DNA of 64,000 bases from Oreohelix idahoensis (GCA_024509875.1 JAMPIV010011339.1:26810-90809), one strand, 5' to 3'. Positions 12,268-24,277 are shown, counted from the first letter of the stretch. Made by a program: numbers and translations. Notes: a model not told the origin generated them from the sequence alone.

Positions 12268-12883
12268 ATGAGAAAGGAAAAACAGTGCCTTCTTAAATAC
12301 ATAAAGAACAAGCAAGGCAAATTTCTTACTGCCCCAAAGGAAGTCTTGGACAGATGGAAAGAATATTTCTCATTTTTCCTCGATGGGAAGCAAGGTCTGG
12401 CCTCAGATATGATAAGCACTATCACGGAAGAGGAAACGAATGGTGGCGAAGACGGCATCAAGATGGAAGAACTGAAGGCAGCACTGGAGAAAATCAAGAT
12501 GGGCAAAGCAGCAGGGCATGATGGTTTAACACCAGAAAAGGTTAAGTACTTGGGAGCAGCACGCGACCTATTATTCGCGAGGGTCCTACAGACAGCCTGG
12601 TACCACAAGACTATACCAAAGAATTGGGAGATTGCCATCGTACCACCCATATTTAACAAGGGTGACAACCGACAATGTGAAAACCATAGAGGCATATCTC
12701 CTGTCAGTGTCCCTTTGTAAAATGTACTCTAGAATCCTGGAGCAGAGACTCAGACACCTAACTGAGCTACAAATTGATGAGATCCAATGTGGCTTCCGAG
12801 CAAACCTAAGTACTCAATACCTGATCTTCACACTCAGACGGCTGCGTGAAAAGGCCCTTGAGTATAAAGGTGAGATGTTGTGA
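12268..12883 (+). pseudogene. LINE reverse-transcriptase N-terminal part (family 2)
   Basis: The frame from 12268 to 12720 carries GKAAGHDGLTPEKVKYLG, the conserved start of LINE reverse transcriptase domains, then NWEIAIVPPIFNKGD. One extra T near 12712 shifts the frame, and the protein continues to 12883 as MYSRILEQRLRHLTELQID. The region from about 12700 is roughly 80% identical to 37638-37812, so both belong to one family. The catalytic FADD block and everything after it are missing. The copy stops in the middle of a conserved segment at about 12883, followed by 127 bp with no recognised content. Confidence 0.85.
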
Positions 12884-13010
12884 CCGAATGCCTTGTGTTA
12901 AATATGTGTACATATTTCTCCATTTCTCTTACCCTGGAGATTTCCGAACAAAGGTTTCCTTATAATGCTACCAGCTGGCTTCTTCAATGTGTGTCCTTTC
13001 AAACGCAAGT

Positions 13011-13107
13011 ATAATTTAGGCATATAATTTAGGTGTATAACATGAGGCGTATAACATTAGGCGTATAATTTAGGTGTATAACATTCGGCATATAACATTT
13101 GGCTATA
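13011..13107 (+). repeat. Minisatellite, 14-bp unit TTAGGCGTATAACA, array 1
   Basis: There are about six or seven variants of a 14-bp unit, alternating GCGTATAACATTAG and GTGTATAATTTAG forms. The array ends exactly where a LINE C-terminal region begins. The same unit makes the array at 16025-16195. Confidence 0.85.
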
Positions 13108-13846
13108 ATTTAGCATTTCTGTATGGTGCAGAAACGTGGACGATGAATAAGCATTTGGAAGAAAGAATTGAGGCTCTTGAAATGTGGATATATAGAAGAA
13201 TGGGGCGTATCTCATGGAAAGAGAAGAAAACAAATAAGGAGGTCCTAGAAAATCTAGGTATGAAAAGAGAACTAATGAGGGAGATCAAAGTTCGGCAGCT
13301 AAAATACTTTGCCCACATAAAAAGGCATAACACCTTGCAGAAGACCATAATAGAAGGGAGAGGTGAAGGAAAACGTGCAAGGGGAAGACAGTGCTATAAG
13401 TGGGAAGATAACATCAAGAGATGGACAGGAAAGAGTCTATCAGAGTGCACCACCAAGACAAGAGACAGGAAAGAGTCTATCAGAGTGCACCACCAAGACA
13501 GGAGACAGGAAAGAGTCTATCAGAGTTCACCATCAAGACAAGAGACAGGAAAGAGTCTATCAGAGTGCACCATCAAGACAAGAGACAGGAAAGAGTCTAT
13601 CAGAGTGCACCATCAAGACAAGAGACAGGAAAGAGTCTATCAGAGTGCACCATCAAGACAAGAGACAGGAAAGAGTCTATCAGAGTGCACCACCAAGACA
13701 AGAGACAGGAAAGAGTCTATCAGAGTTCACCATCAAGAACAGAGACAGGAAAGAGCCTATCAGAGTGCACCACCAAGACAAGAGACAGAAGACGTTGGAG
13801 ATCCTTTACAGCCAACCTTCGTTGTGGAGATGGCAGCTGATGATTA
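13108..13846 (+). pseudogene. LINE C-terminal domain (family 3) with internal 40-bp repeats
   Basis: The frame starts FLYGAETWTMNKHLEERIE, then GRISWKEKKTNKEVLENLG and KYFAHIKRHNTLQKTIIEG, the C-terminal part of a LINE ORF2-type protein after the reverse transcriptase. A segment ending WTGKSLSECTTKTRDR is then repeated nine times with a 40-bp period. The natural end, RRRWRSFTANLRCGDG, is at 13788-13840, but it now lies in a different frame because the eight extra units add 320 bp, which is not a multiple of three. The RT core is missing. It differs in sequence from the LINE fragment just upstream, so the two are not halves of one copy. Confidence 0.82.
13424..13788 (+). repeat. 40-bp tandem repeat, nine copies, inside a LINE ORF
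   Basis: AAGAGTCTAT recurs exactly every 40 bp at 13431, 13471, 13511, 13551, 13591, 13631, 13671, 13711 and (as AAGAGCCTAT) 13751. Units differ by a few substitutions (GTGCACCACC, GTTCACCATC, GTGCACCATC). All three forward frames are free of stops across the array. Confidence 0.97.
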
Positions 13847-16015
13847 TCGCAAAATTGGTTTCAAGTCATTGCAAACGTGTTCATGTAGATTTATAAACCC
13901 GTCAACGATCGATTGACCGCTTTCAAAATGGCGGTGTATCAGCGAAATGTGTATCAGACAGAGGAAATCGCCAAGGATAAATAAAAGCAGAAGGGAATCA
14001 TTATGAAAAGGATTTCACATTTTGGTCCAGGAAAGGATTGTGTATAACTGCATATAAGAAGAAGCGGTAGGAAGTTATCCTTTACGGAGATATATACGTA
14101 TTTCGGCTGCCCACAGTTACGCGGAAAAGCATGTAAACCCACTTCTGTTCTAAATATTAAAATCAACAAATAACAGTTTGGGAAATTACATGGATAGGAA
14201 GGTAGAGAATTATCAACTGTATAAAACAAGATAAGATGGAACAGTATGGATAATAAGTAAGCCGAGGGATGAGAAAGGAGAAGTTTCAGTTAATGCACAG
14301 ATCGGCTGAAATCGCTGTTTCGGGAAAGTTTTTCAGCCGAGGCTTAAGCTGTGACGTCACTGCTCTCCGATACGGCCGCGTGATGCGTATAAATAAGCGT
14401 ATCGGTAAACTGGAGACACACACACACATCGAAAGAGGTTTGAGACAGACTGGAGGCAGAGTTTCGCCACTACCCATGAATTGTGAGCGGATCGCCAGAA
14501 ACATTTTTCAGTCCAGTATCTGAAGTCTGAGGGTAAGCGAAATTATGATAACTACCGTGTATAATATTTTTTATTTCAGGTTCATATAGAATTCACAAAA
14601 TATGCCTGTATAATATTCATTGATATAACGTATTATTATTTTAATATGATTTATTCATGTGCTTAGTGGAAGATGGTTGCTTGTACAAAAACGTATCAAA
14701 ACTAGCCCCACAGCCAAATAGAAAATATTTATTATATTAAATGATGTATCTCGTCGATATTAAATGCTTTATCGCTTACGAAGATAAAGGCAGTCCCGTG
14801 ACCAGAGATTGTCATAGGGAAATGAATTATTAGAAGCTTCAGCATGGAAGATACCGCTTTTACGAGGTTAAGGTGACTAGTCCCCTTCCTCGCTGCCTTT
14901 TCCTTCCCTAGTTCGAGCGCACAACTTTGTACCCATTTACAGCTGGTAAACTGGAGTGTTCCACTGCCAGTTTCAGTAGAAAGCAACCTGATCGCTTGGT
15001 CACTCACTGAAATTTATTTATGTATTAATGCTAAGAATAGCATCAGTATTTGAATTTGTACTTGATATGATTTGGAAGGATCAAGTTATAGATCAGAAAA
15101 GGATGTATAGGAGCAGAGTAAACCAGATGATGTTTATTACGGATAATGATAATATTAATCCTGTATCATTGAAATGATGTTACTTGCTATGACTGTATAA
15201 CTGTGACATCTGATGACTGACTGGTCTGACATCTGTGCTAGTCAGCTATAAGTCTAGCCAGATACTAGCCAAGGCTGATATGTTGCAGGTTCCATGAAAT
15301 AACTCAAACCAGACTGTCCAGTATCAGAAATCTATGTTGTTCATCAGAGGCAATCCCACAAACGTGCAGGACACCAAAGAGTGAACTTCAACTGGTCTTC
15401 GGCATCCCTAGTGCTGGGTCTACCGATACTGATATATGCAACGGACAGTCCGTGTCAGCAGGATCAAGAGTCAGATAAGTGTCACTTAGGACACTGACCA
15501 CCACAATATATATAAAACAGCTAATAGTGAAAATCCATAGTTCAGTCAACTGATGACAATTAATTGGAAAGTCAAGAGACTAAAAACAGTGATTGCAGAT
15601 TGCAGTAACTTTAATATTCAAGATCTTGAAGTCTAAACAGACAATAATAGTAATTGTGTGAATACTTTTATATATATGTTTATGCTCTAGTAGAAATAGA
15701 ATATTAGTGTAATTATTAAACTATTTTAACTGTACCTGAGGATTTATTCACTTCTTCCATTTGTGGTTTCAGTGAATGTTCATTTTACTTATCCCCTAGA
15801 ATATAAGTAATCATAAGATAGTCACAGGGAGGAGACACCTTAAATCCTGGTACTACTTCTTACCAACTGGGCCAGGGTTTTCACAGTCTGACTATTTTTA
15901 TGATAACAATACACCAGTGCTTATTTCTAAGACTGGGGTATTACTTGTAAGGTCAGAACTCTTTACTGGCATACTCTTACATAAATAAATAATTTTAAAT
16001 AACCTCCCGCTACAA
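13847..16015. other. No gene recognised
   Basis: The sequence is AT-rich with only short open frames. The only notable items are a short (AC)n run at 14417-14428 and an (ATG)n run at 16013-16027 at the right edge. I see no transposon protein, RNA gene or repeat shared with the rest of the window. Confidence 0.4.
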
Positions 16016-16024
16016 TGATGATGA

Positions 16025-16195
16025 TGATAATTTAGGCGTAAAACATTAGTCGTATAACATTAGGTGTATAATTTAGGCGTATAACATTAGGCGTATAACA
16101 TTAGGCGTATAACATTAGGCTTATAACATTAGGCTTATAACATTAGGTTTATAACATTAGGCTTATAACATTAGGCGTATAACATTAGGCGTGCC
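16025..16195 (+). repeat. Minisatellite, 14-bp unit TTAGGCGTATAACA, array 2
   Basis: About twelve copies with GCGTATAACATTAG, GCTTATAACATTAG and GTGTATAATTTAG variants follow an (ATG)n run. As at 13011-13107, the array ends directly at a LINE 3' fragment, here of another family. Confidence 0.93.
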
Positions 16196-16735
16196 ATAAC
16201 TGCCACATGGAAAAAGAAAGTTGGGCGACCGCAGCTGAGGTTGAAAGTCGTGTGCAAAAGAGACAAGAAGGCACTGGACATACATCCACAAACTGGCAGG
16301 AGAAGGTGCCGCTCGCACCACGTGACAACGCTCTCTACGATGCCACCTCAGATTGGGCGAAAAGAAGCTATAGCAACAAGCAGAAGAGAAAAGAACACGT
16401 CGCAAGGAACACCAGACAAACAAGCAGCTGACGGCTATCACCTCAGGGGCGCATTCCCATAGTCAGTTATCACCTATGGGGCGCATTCCCATTGTCAGTT
16501 ATCACATCAGGGGCGCATTCCCATAGTCAGTTATCACCTCAGGGGTGCATTCCCATAGTCAGTTATCACCTATGGGGTGCATTCCCATAGTCAGTTATCA
16601 CATCAGGGGCGCATTCCCATAATCAGTTATCACCGCAGGGGCGCATTCCCATAGTCAGTTATCACCTCAGGGGCGCATTCCCATAGTCAGTTATCACCTC
16701 AAGGGCGCATTCCCATAGTCAGTTATGACTTTTTT
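16196..16735 (+). pseudogene. LINE 3' end (family 4)
   Basis: A proline/arginine-rich LINE C-terminus is spread over two frames: LKVVCKRDKKALDIHPQT-type sequence at 16236-16290, then DATSDWAKRSYSNKQKRKE to a stop at 16431. This end is known from LINEs whose ORF2 closes with a basic helical tail. A second copy lies at 33585-33720 on the minus strand. After the stop comes the 32-bp repeat array described separately. The upstream part is missing; the fragment is joined to the 14-bp minisatellite. Confidence 0.7.
16436..16732 (+). repeat. 32-bp tandem repeat, nine copies, in a LINE 3' UTR
   Basis: GCATTCCCAT recurs every 32 bp from 16451 to 16707 (nine copies), each followed by AGTCAGTTATCACC with small variants. 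The copy of this LINE at 33585-33720 has this unit only once, so the array is an expansion of a normal 3' UTR segment. Confidence 0.95.
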
Positions 16736-17009
16736 TCCGCCTCCTTACAAATCATGAATCCTCCTCTATATCTATTCTCGTTGGAGACAGTCAAGGTTAA
16801 AGCTCTTTGTGCACTCTTGTAATGGTCGTTTGTGTAACAAATAAAATTTAAAAAAAAGTTAACAGTATAAAAGTACAACTCTCTTGCAGGTATTCTAAAT
16901 TGTATAGCACACCACGAGATGATATATTATTCCCAAAACATATTTATTGCGTCTAAGAATTACATCACTTCAAAATACTCTTCTGCCAAAATAACAACGA
17001 TTGTATATA

Positions 17010-18542
17010 CTGAAGCACATTAAAAACGCACCACTATTATATGTACTGATGCCGAGAAGCTGGGGGAAAAAAGTGTGGAATGGATTTTCCCCGTGTTTGT
17101 CATCAGGTAGAGAGCGAATGGCTGCTGGAATGGAAAGTGCATGATTCAACCCACGGGTTTGTGTACAGACTACATGAAAACAATGAAAGTTACCCGTGCA
17201 ACACGATTCCCAACAGCTATGACCCTGAAAATGTGTACGCGTTGTGGCAGTATACTCGGTATAAAAAGGCCGTTGAGACAAAACACCCAGTACATGTGCT
17301 TGAAATGCCACGACTATCTGAAAACGACCGCCATCGAGCCACTGGTATGTTGGAGACCGGAATGAGCTCGCGGGCCATTGCCAGAAGGATGAATTGCCAC
17401 CACAGCACTATTGTACGTCTCAATGAACGTTACGGAACCACTGGCAGTGCCCGGGATAGACTTCGGAGTGGCCAACCACGAGTTACTACCCCTGCGCAAG
17501 ATCGTCATATTGTGCTGAGTCACCTAAGGAATCGTTCTGTCCCGGCAAGTCAAACAGCAAGAGCAATAATGGGTAGACGTGGGCAAGTCTATCGAATGAC
17601 AGTCATACGACGACTCAGAGATACAGGCCTTACTGCAAGACGACCTTATGTTGGGCCAAACTTGACTCACAGACATCGTCAGCAGCGCCTGCAATGGGCA
17701 AAGCAACATGTCAGATGGACTAGACTGCAGTGGAATGCTGTCCTATTCACAGACGAGAGCAGATTCAACATATCCTTTGCTGACGGACGTATGCGGATTT
17801 GGCTACGGTGTGGAGAGCGCTTTGCAGATTGCTGTGTTCGTCAGCACAACCGATTTGGAGGTGGCAGTATTCACATTTGGGGAGGATTCAGTTTTCACTA
17901 TCGCTTGCCTCTTCACGTCTTTCGTGGAAATGTTAATGCTGTGACATATTGAGATGAGGTTCTGGATGCATTGGTTGCTCCTGCGTTCACAAATTATCCA
18001 GACTTGCAGCTTCTCCAGCACGATAACGCACGTGCGCACACCGCATGCATTACGCAGCAATATCTACAGCAGCAGAACATAGTGTCGATTGATTGGCCTG
18101 CCATATCACCAGACATGTCCCCTGTAGAACATCTGTGGGACGAGCTTGGACGCAGAGTCTACAGGCAAGGTTCTCCAGCTAATCTGCAACAGCTCGAAGC
18201 TGCTCTTACACGTGAATGGTACTTGATTCCCCGGAATTTCCTTTAGAGACTTGTGCGTTCCATGCGGAGCCGCTGCCAAGCTTGTTTGCAAGCACACGGT
18301 GGACATACCAGATACTGAGGATAGTGTGAATGAATTTTTTTATTGGTTGCATTTTTGGTTTTCTCCATTTCCTGCATAGAATGCAATGAATTTCATAACA
18401 ATCAAATGTACAAAGTAATGACCAGCATGGATTCATAGGAAAATGAATAAAGATTCCAAATATGTAAACTTGTAACACTTATATTTACATTTCACACTCT
18501 GTTCCTGGATTATACAGGTGGTGCGTTTTTAATGTGCTTCAG
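17010..18542 (+). mobile_element. Tc1-type DNA transposon, copy 2
   Basis: This 1533-bp element has perfect 25-bp inverted ends (17010-17034 and 18518-18542), flanked by TA at 17008-17009 and 18543-18544. It carries one plus-strand transposase. It differs from copy 1 by only a few percent, which suggests recent activity of this family. The right TA merges into a short (TA)n run. Confidence 0.95.
17305..18318 (+). pseudogene. Tc1 transposase, copy 2, two nonsense codons
   Basis: The start is chosen at MPRLSENDRHR (17305) because this gives the usual Tc1 length of about 340 residues; the frame is open upstream to 17080 but that part is probably leader. Helix-turn-helix regions lie in the first 100 residues. 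The DD34E catalytic residues are all present: Asp150 in FTDESRF, Asp240 in LLQHDNARAH and Glu275 in SPDMSPVEHLWDE. TGA at codon 216 (17950-17952) and TAG at codon 314 (18244-18246) interrupt it. In copy 1 codon 216 is also TGA while codon 314 is Gln. An intact enzyme would bind the terminal repeats and insert at TA. Confidence 0.93.
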
Positions 18543-18639
18543 TATATATATATATATATACATACACGCACACACAAGACTCGAACTACTGCACACCTAG
18601 GAATGGCGTGCAAGGTGTCAAATATAAAGTTACTCATAG

Positions 18640-18770
18640 GGCTTGCAACCTCATCATGTAAAACAAATAGCCACAGAATCTACTACTGCAGGAGCATGTG
18701 GATGCTTGGTGTAGGCTTCCTGCAAGGGACTAGTTGCAGTGGTTGTTGCATGTTCCGTAAGGAGCGAAAA
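18640..18770. repeat. SINE-like or LINE 5'-end-derived repeat
   Basis: This stretch is recognisably similar to 47512-47640 (GGCTTGCAACCTCATCATGTAA, CCACAGAA, TGTGGATGCTTGGT in order). Its first part also resembles the LINE family 1 leader at 26300-26350. It is non-coding. Confidence 0.5.
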
Positions 18771-18792
18771 GAAACGTGAATGGATAATGATG

Positions 18793-18907
<115 letters not shown>

Positions 18908-18985
18908 CTGGCCCGTCACCCGTGTGTTACCGGGGCCCGAATGGGGAGCAAAGAATAATAACACTGTTCCCTACTGTGACGATAC
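18908..18985 (+). repeat. LINE family 1 leader fragment
   Basis: CTGGCCCGTCACCCGTGTGT and ACCGGGGCCCGAATGGGGAG match the leader seen at 31974-32000 and 34795-34820. It is a short 5' piece adjoining the AT tract, with no coding part. Confidence 0.55.
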
Positions 18986-21900
18986 GGTTGTGCGATCTCA
19001 ATTCCACTCCTGCAGGATTGCATTACATTCCCGTGCGAGTGATATTTTCTTATTTTTCTCTCCCCTGTCATTATTATGTGGCATATTTTATGCACCTTTA
19101 TTTACTATCTATGCTCAATCTAATGGGGGAAATTCTCTAACACTCTACTCCCCTACGGAAGTATCGGCTAGGGGACTGTCTTTATCTTGTTTACCATCCC
19201 AGACGTGTTCACCTTCCGCCAGGTAATTAGATCGGCCAGCCGATTAAACGTTATCACATAAGCCGGCTGACCCCTTTGAACGTGATCGTCCAACATTTGA
19301 CCCCCGATGGATAGCGTCTATCCCTATGTTTGCACAAGACGGGAGATAATGAGGTAATCGCTTCCGATGTACGTTCTGTATCGATTTTACAGATAAATCT
19401 GTCTGGAAACTCAATATTTGCAGACGATAGCATCAGGGCAGTATCAGTGCACAACATTTGTTTGTGAAGATAGCACAAGATGCCGACGGAAGTCTGACGC
19501 AACGATATGAAGAGGTCATCCGGGGATATTAAATTTAATATTTTGAAACACATGAGGGTATTTTTGAAACTTGAAGCCCCCCTACCCACGTAGTGCTGAA
19601 CGAGATTCGATTAGATTGGTTGATTTGAGAGGCCGGAATATACTATGTATCTCATTGGAAAATTAGGCGGAAACACAGCTGGAATTTGAACTGAGGATTG
19701 TGAGATATAATATAGTGAAATAAAAGTCAGTACACACACTGCATCGCAAACGTCAGACTAGCGACTCATAAAAGCCAGACAGAAAACGGAGACATTGGAC
19801 TTAGAAATTCCACAACTATAAGTAACAGATCGAGTATTGGGCAACTTACGAATTTACAAGTAAACCAGCAATTTTAATACAAGACTGGAAACTTAGGAAT
19901 TTGATCACAAGTAATAGAGGAATTAAACAAATGTTTTTCCGGGCCAGTGATTTCGCAGAACATCCGCCGTCAGAGGAATTGTCGTGAAACATTCTAAATC
20001 CACATATATAAATTAAAAGGTAAATGTAAAGCCTAACACATAAATTCAATAAAAGGGAAAGAAGAATGGTAAAGAACAGTGCTGTCACAATGACTGTACT
20101 CGAGATCCCCCTTTTCCTGCTTCGTCTGCATATTCTCACGCTTTCACGTTCACTAGTAAAGCCTACAGCAGCATACACGCGTTTCCACAAAACAATAAAA
20201 CGTGTACTGTATTTCTTAGAAAACCTTGAGATACGAAAGCTGCTTAATGACCTAAATTAATACTAGCATTAATTTCATTTTATACACTGCGTAATGAAAA
20301 GACAGATGAACTTAGGGTGGAGAGAGAGAGGGAGGAACGCAGGCAAAACTACCACAGTCTCGCGATATACAATTAATGCCACCCCCAACGCGAAAGGCAT
20401 GAAGCACTAGCTTTTTTTCAAATAGACAGTGATAAAAAACACTACCCATACGAGAGTTAGGTTTAAAAACATGAAAAATGCTTATTGGGAAACATGACAT
20501 TATACTGGTTTACGTTTGAAAGCCTGACAGTACCCAGTCACCACATCGTATCGAAGTGAACGGGAGGTAGAAGAAAATGCATATTTTGAACGCAGCCCCT
20601 TAGTCCCTTAAAACTTATATATTTGGGTTCCTTGGGACTTGCTGACAAAGAATATGTTAAGTGTTGCGCAGATGGTCTAGGAATTAACACATTGTAGCCA
20701 AAGGAAAATAGTGAGGGTGTCAGACAACACCAAATCAGAATCGCACAGTGGCATGTTTTGAAACCACCATTTTACGGGAAATAGGCCACCATGTTAACTC
20801 CTATTTGATTGGCGGGAATGATATGTAAGGCTAAACATGATTAGTCGGGCTCCCCAAATACGCGATGAATTTTGTGTTGTTAGGGGAGACGGAAGGAAGG
20901 GTACTTCTTTTCAAACGCTTGTGTAAACATGGCTCGATTGGTTAGCCCCGCCAATATAGTCAATTAGGAGCGTCAGTTCAGTGCCACATTTTAATTTTCT
21001 AAACTTAACTAAAGAAACAGTGCGTTGAGAGAACCAGCTTATATTTTTCTTAAATAAAAGCCTGGGACAGAGGCAGATTTCGGAATTTGTGCCATTATTA
21101 CCATCGCCAGTCAACGTATTTGTGTATTATTTCCATGAATTGTGGTAAGCTTGACATATTTGATATCTTTTTAATGAAAATTGAATGTAAATTGATAATT
21201 TATGTCTGTATATGTGTGTGGTTCAGTAGAACAAAACATGAGGCAAAGCCCTAGGTAAGTGCTCCAACCTGAACAGAACGTGTCGGAGAACCCCCCTTAA
21301 AAAAAACTGCATGTGAATTGCCAAACAGTACACTGACACCTATCTTATTGACTAGATAGAACTAATGCTGGAATTGCAGAGGCGTAGTAACCATTTAGGA
21401 GGAGTATACTGGTGTAAATTGTTTCAGATGAAGCTGGCAGTTGGCCTACCGCTCTGAACTCAGTGTTTGTTATGTATTGTGTTCAGTGAGGAAATAGATT
21501 ATAAATTAGTTCTGAAATACGAGGTACACCCTTCTTGTTTCAGGGACCGTGGTCCTAAGTTATTGAAGCAGCACCTGGTCTGAGTTTTGCTGAATCCAGA
21601 GGCTGACAGCATACTCCTTGGTCCAGATAGCGACCAGTGAGGTGTCTCCAGAACACAGTGAAGCAATCGAGCAGAGGAGTCGTTTCCTGCCGCCATCACG
21701 AACGATAGGCTTCTGTGGCCAGAGCAGCTCAACATTATGTGCCCCCCCCTCTAAAATTGGCATTATATTAAACACAGAGGGACAATAAATTGTTTCAATT
21801 GACAGGAACTGTGAAATTTTCCCAATACTATTTCCTCCATAAGCAAACACTTGAAGTCATGATGAAAAACAACAACCAAGCTTGAACAAGGGTTGCCCAG

Positions 21901-23469
21901 TATTACCTCATAGTACCATTCTAGTCCACAACTTACACACATAGGATAAATTATAACAATAAAATATGTCAATACAAATATCATATTTATAAACTGTGTA
22001 TATACTACTTGTAATTACATTTGATTGTGATTCCAGGTTCACTGTGTAGTTGAATCAGGATATCTATTATTGAAAGGAATTAATACATATATTTTTAAAC
22101 TTTACACTTGACTCACTTAAGATATTCTTATAGAGTGTTATATGTGTGTGAGTGTCACAGTGTTGTAAAGTGTTGTGGAATAAATTAAATTGTTTATCTG
22201 TCTGTTGTTGTTGTGACCTACACTTCATCATTTTCATAACCCTAGACATTCAACGTAGTCATCACAATATTCCAAAATAATTCTCACTGAGGTATAAATG
22301 TGGTAGCAAGTAAGGTTATCTGTAATACACCACACTTATTAGATACAGATACCTTCACAGCTGATCTCAGTCATTACACTAAGTCCCCTATAAATATTTA
22401 TATCATCCCACTTTACCACAGGAATTAACTCTAATTTCCCAGACCAAGTCATAGAGGAATTAAACAAACGTTTTCCCAGGCCAGTGATTTCACAGAACAC
22501 ATGCCGTCAGAGGAATTAACTCTAATTTCCAGACCTAAGTGATTTCGAAGCATCTAATACAGAGCTGTGTCCAGTCTAAATCTGAGCAAGGAGATTGTGT
22601 ATTCCCAAAATTTTGGGGTAAGTGTAAACAATTAATTTACTAATGTAAATGTTACAGGTTTCTTGCTAAGTGGTTGTATATGAGGCTGGCAACCTCAACA
22701 TATGAAAACAGTATATGCATAAATCACTTCTGCAAGAGCTGGTGATTGTTTCTGACTAGTCGTGCGAAAACCCCACAGCAGGACTCCGACTGAAGCAGTA
22801 ATGAGTGATGATTACCTCATGTGTGCCTCAAGTGTAGCATTTCACTTTTGAGATGTATGTAACTTGTTAATGTTAATTCAGGCACAAATCATATTCTTAC
22901 TGTCAAGACATGTGTTATCCGTTAATCCTCAGAGTAATATTGGTGAATTTTAACCATCTTCTCGGAGTTACGTTGTGCGTACTCGAGAATTAAATTCTTC
23001 TGAGAGTTTAAAATTGGTGGGCGGACAACGGGAACGTGAGCTTGTTAGAGTGCACCAAACAAATTTACTCAGCAGAAGGCATTTTGTTTTTCTATTTTTC
23101 TAAAGTTCGTGGTTACAAGCCATCAGACGATGTGTGGTACTAACGCCGCTAGTGTGAAAGAAAAGCATCCACCCGAACCGCCTACAGTGGAAGAGAGTGT
23201 GGAGAAGGCTTTCGTCATCACAGAATTGATGAACCACAGCTGCAGGACTCAGCTAGAGTTAAGTTTCTTGTAAAATAAGCGAAAGCAACTGACTTTTGAT
23301 AAATCCTCACCTACGTCTCCGTGACAAAAACTTTTATCTAAATTTCACCAAATTTTCCATATTTATTTTAATTGTTAAAGACTAATGCATTATTAAAATT
23401 GTTACATGTTGTTTTAAAACTAAACAAGCATAGTCGCTCCAGTTTGTTATATGTAAGAAAGCAAACGTA
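18986..23469. other. No gene recognised; one duplicated 66-bp segment
   Basis: No transposon proteins or RNA genes are visible. A segment at 19915-19980 (TAGAGGAATTAAACAA...CGTCAGAGGAATT) recurs at 22452-22517 in the same orientation. The second copy is itself inside a local duplication, with GAATTAACTCTAATTTCC at about 22424 and 22511. 22671-22750 weakly resembles the SINE-like leader repeat (GGCTGGCAACCTCAACAT). The remainder is AT-rich with only short frames. Confidence 0.4.
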
Positions 23470-23874
23470 ACAGACATGATATAATAGATACAACATGGCA
23501 AATAGGAGAATCATTAGAATTTACATAAAGCGTTGAAGACGTCTCAAGTAGTTATATGTGGGTGTTTTTACATCGAACCTTTGTGTTACACATACATAAA
23601 AAAATTTTAAGCTTTCTAAAAGACATTGGCATATAATGATATGGTATACCCTGCCAAAAATGAGAATTATTGAAATTTACAAAATGTGTGAGGAATACCA
23701 TTCAAGTAGAGCAATATGGTTGTTTTTACATGGAGGTTTTTATCAGAATATTGTTTGCCATCCAAAAAAAGCTAGTGGAGTGAAAATATTAAATATAGCA
23801 TCACAAATACAATAGTCGTATGGTATAAGTATACAGAAAGCACAAAATTGAGTTTGGGACTGTGTGGAATCCCC

Positions 23875-23962
23875 CATACATACATACATACATACATACA
23901 TACATACATACATACATACATACATACATACATACATACATACATACATACATACATACATA
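23875..23962. repeat. (CATA)n microsatellite
   Basis: Pure tetranucleotide tract adjoining the left inverted arm. Confidence 0.98.
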
Positions 23963-24093
23963 AAGAAATAAACATAACAACATACACACACACACAACAT
24001 CCTCCCAAATACATAATATAATAATCACATTACATACATACATAAATACATAAACAACACAAAACAAACAACACACACACGTGTATGTTTATG

Positions 24094-24154
24094 TATATGT
24101 ATATGTATATATATATTATTTAAATTATATTTATATATAATATATAATATATAT

Positions 24155-24190
<36 letters not shown>

Positions 24191-24237
24191 TCACAGATAT
24201 ATATATATATTATATATATGTGTGTGTGTGGTGTGGC

Positions 24238-24276
<39 letters not shown>

Positions 24277-24277
24277 T
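24094..24277. repeat. (AT)n followed by (TG)n and (TGCG)n tracts
   Basis: An AT-rich dinucleotide block to 24219, a short TG run, then about ten TGCG units at 24237-24276 that pass directly into (TATG)n. Confidence 0.95.

Noticed and set aside
12159..12695. 178-codon minus-strand frame
   Set aside because: Lies opposite the LINE reverse-transcriptase frame and has no family features.
16436..16732. CRISPR array (regular 32-bp units)
   Set aside because: The units are directly tandem with no unique spacers and belong to a LINE 3' UTR.
17950..17952. Recoded TGA (selenocysteine or readthrough) in the Tc1 transposase
   Set aside because: No structure nearby supports it, other stops also occur, and C-to-T decay at CpG explains it.
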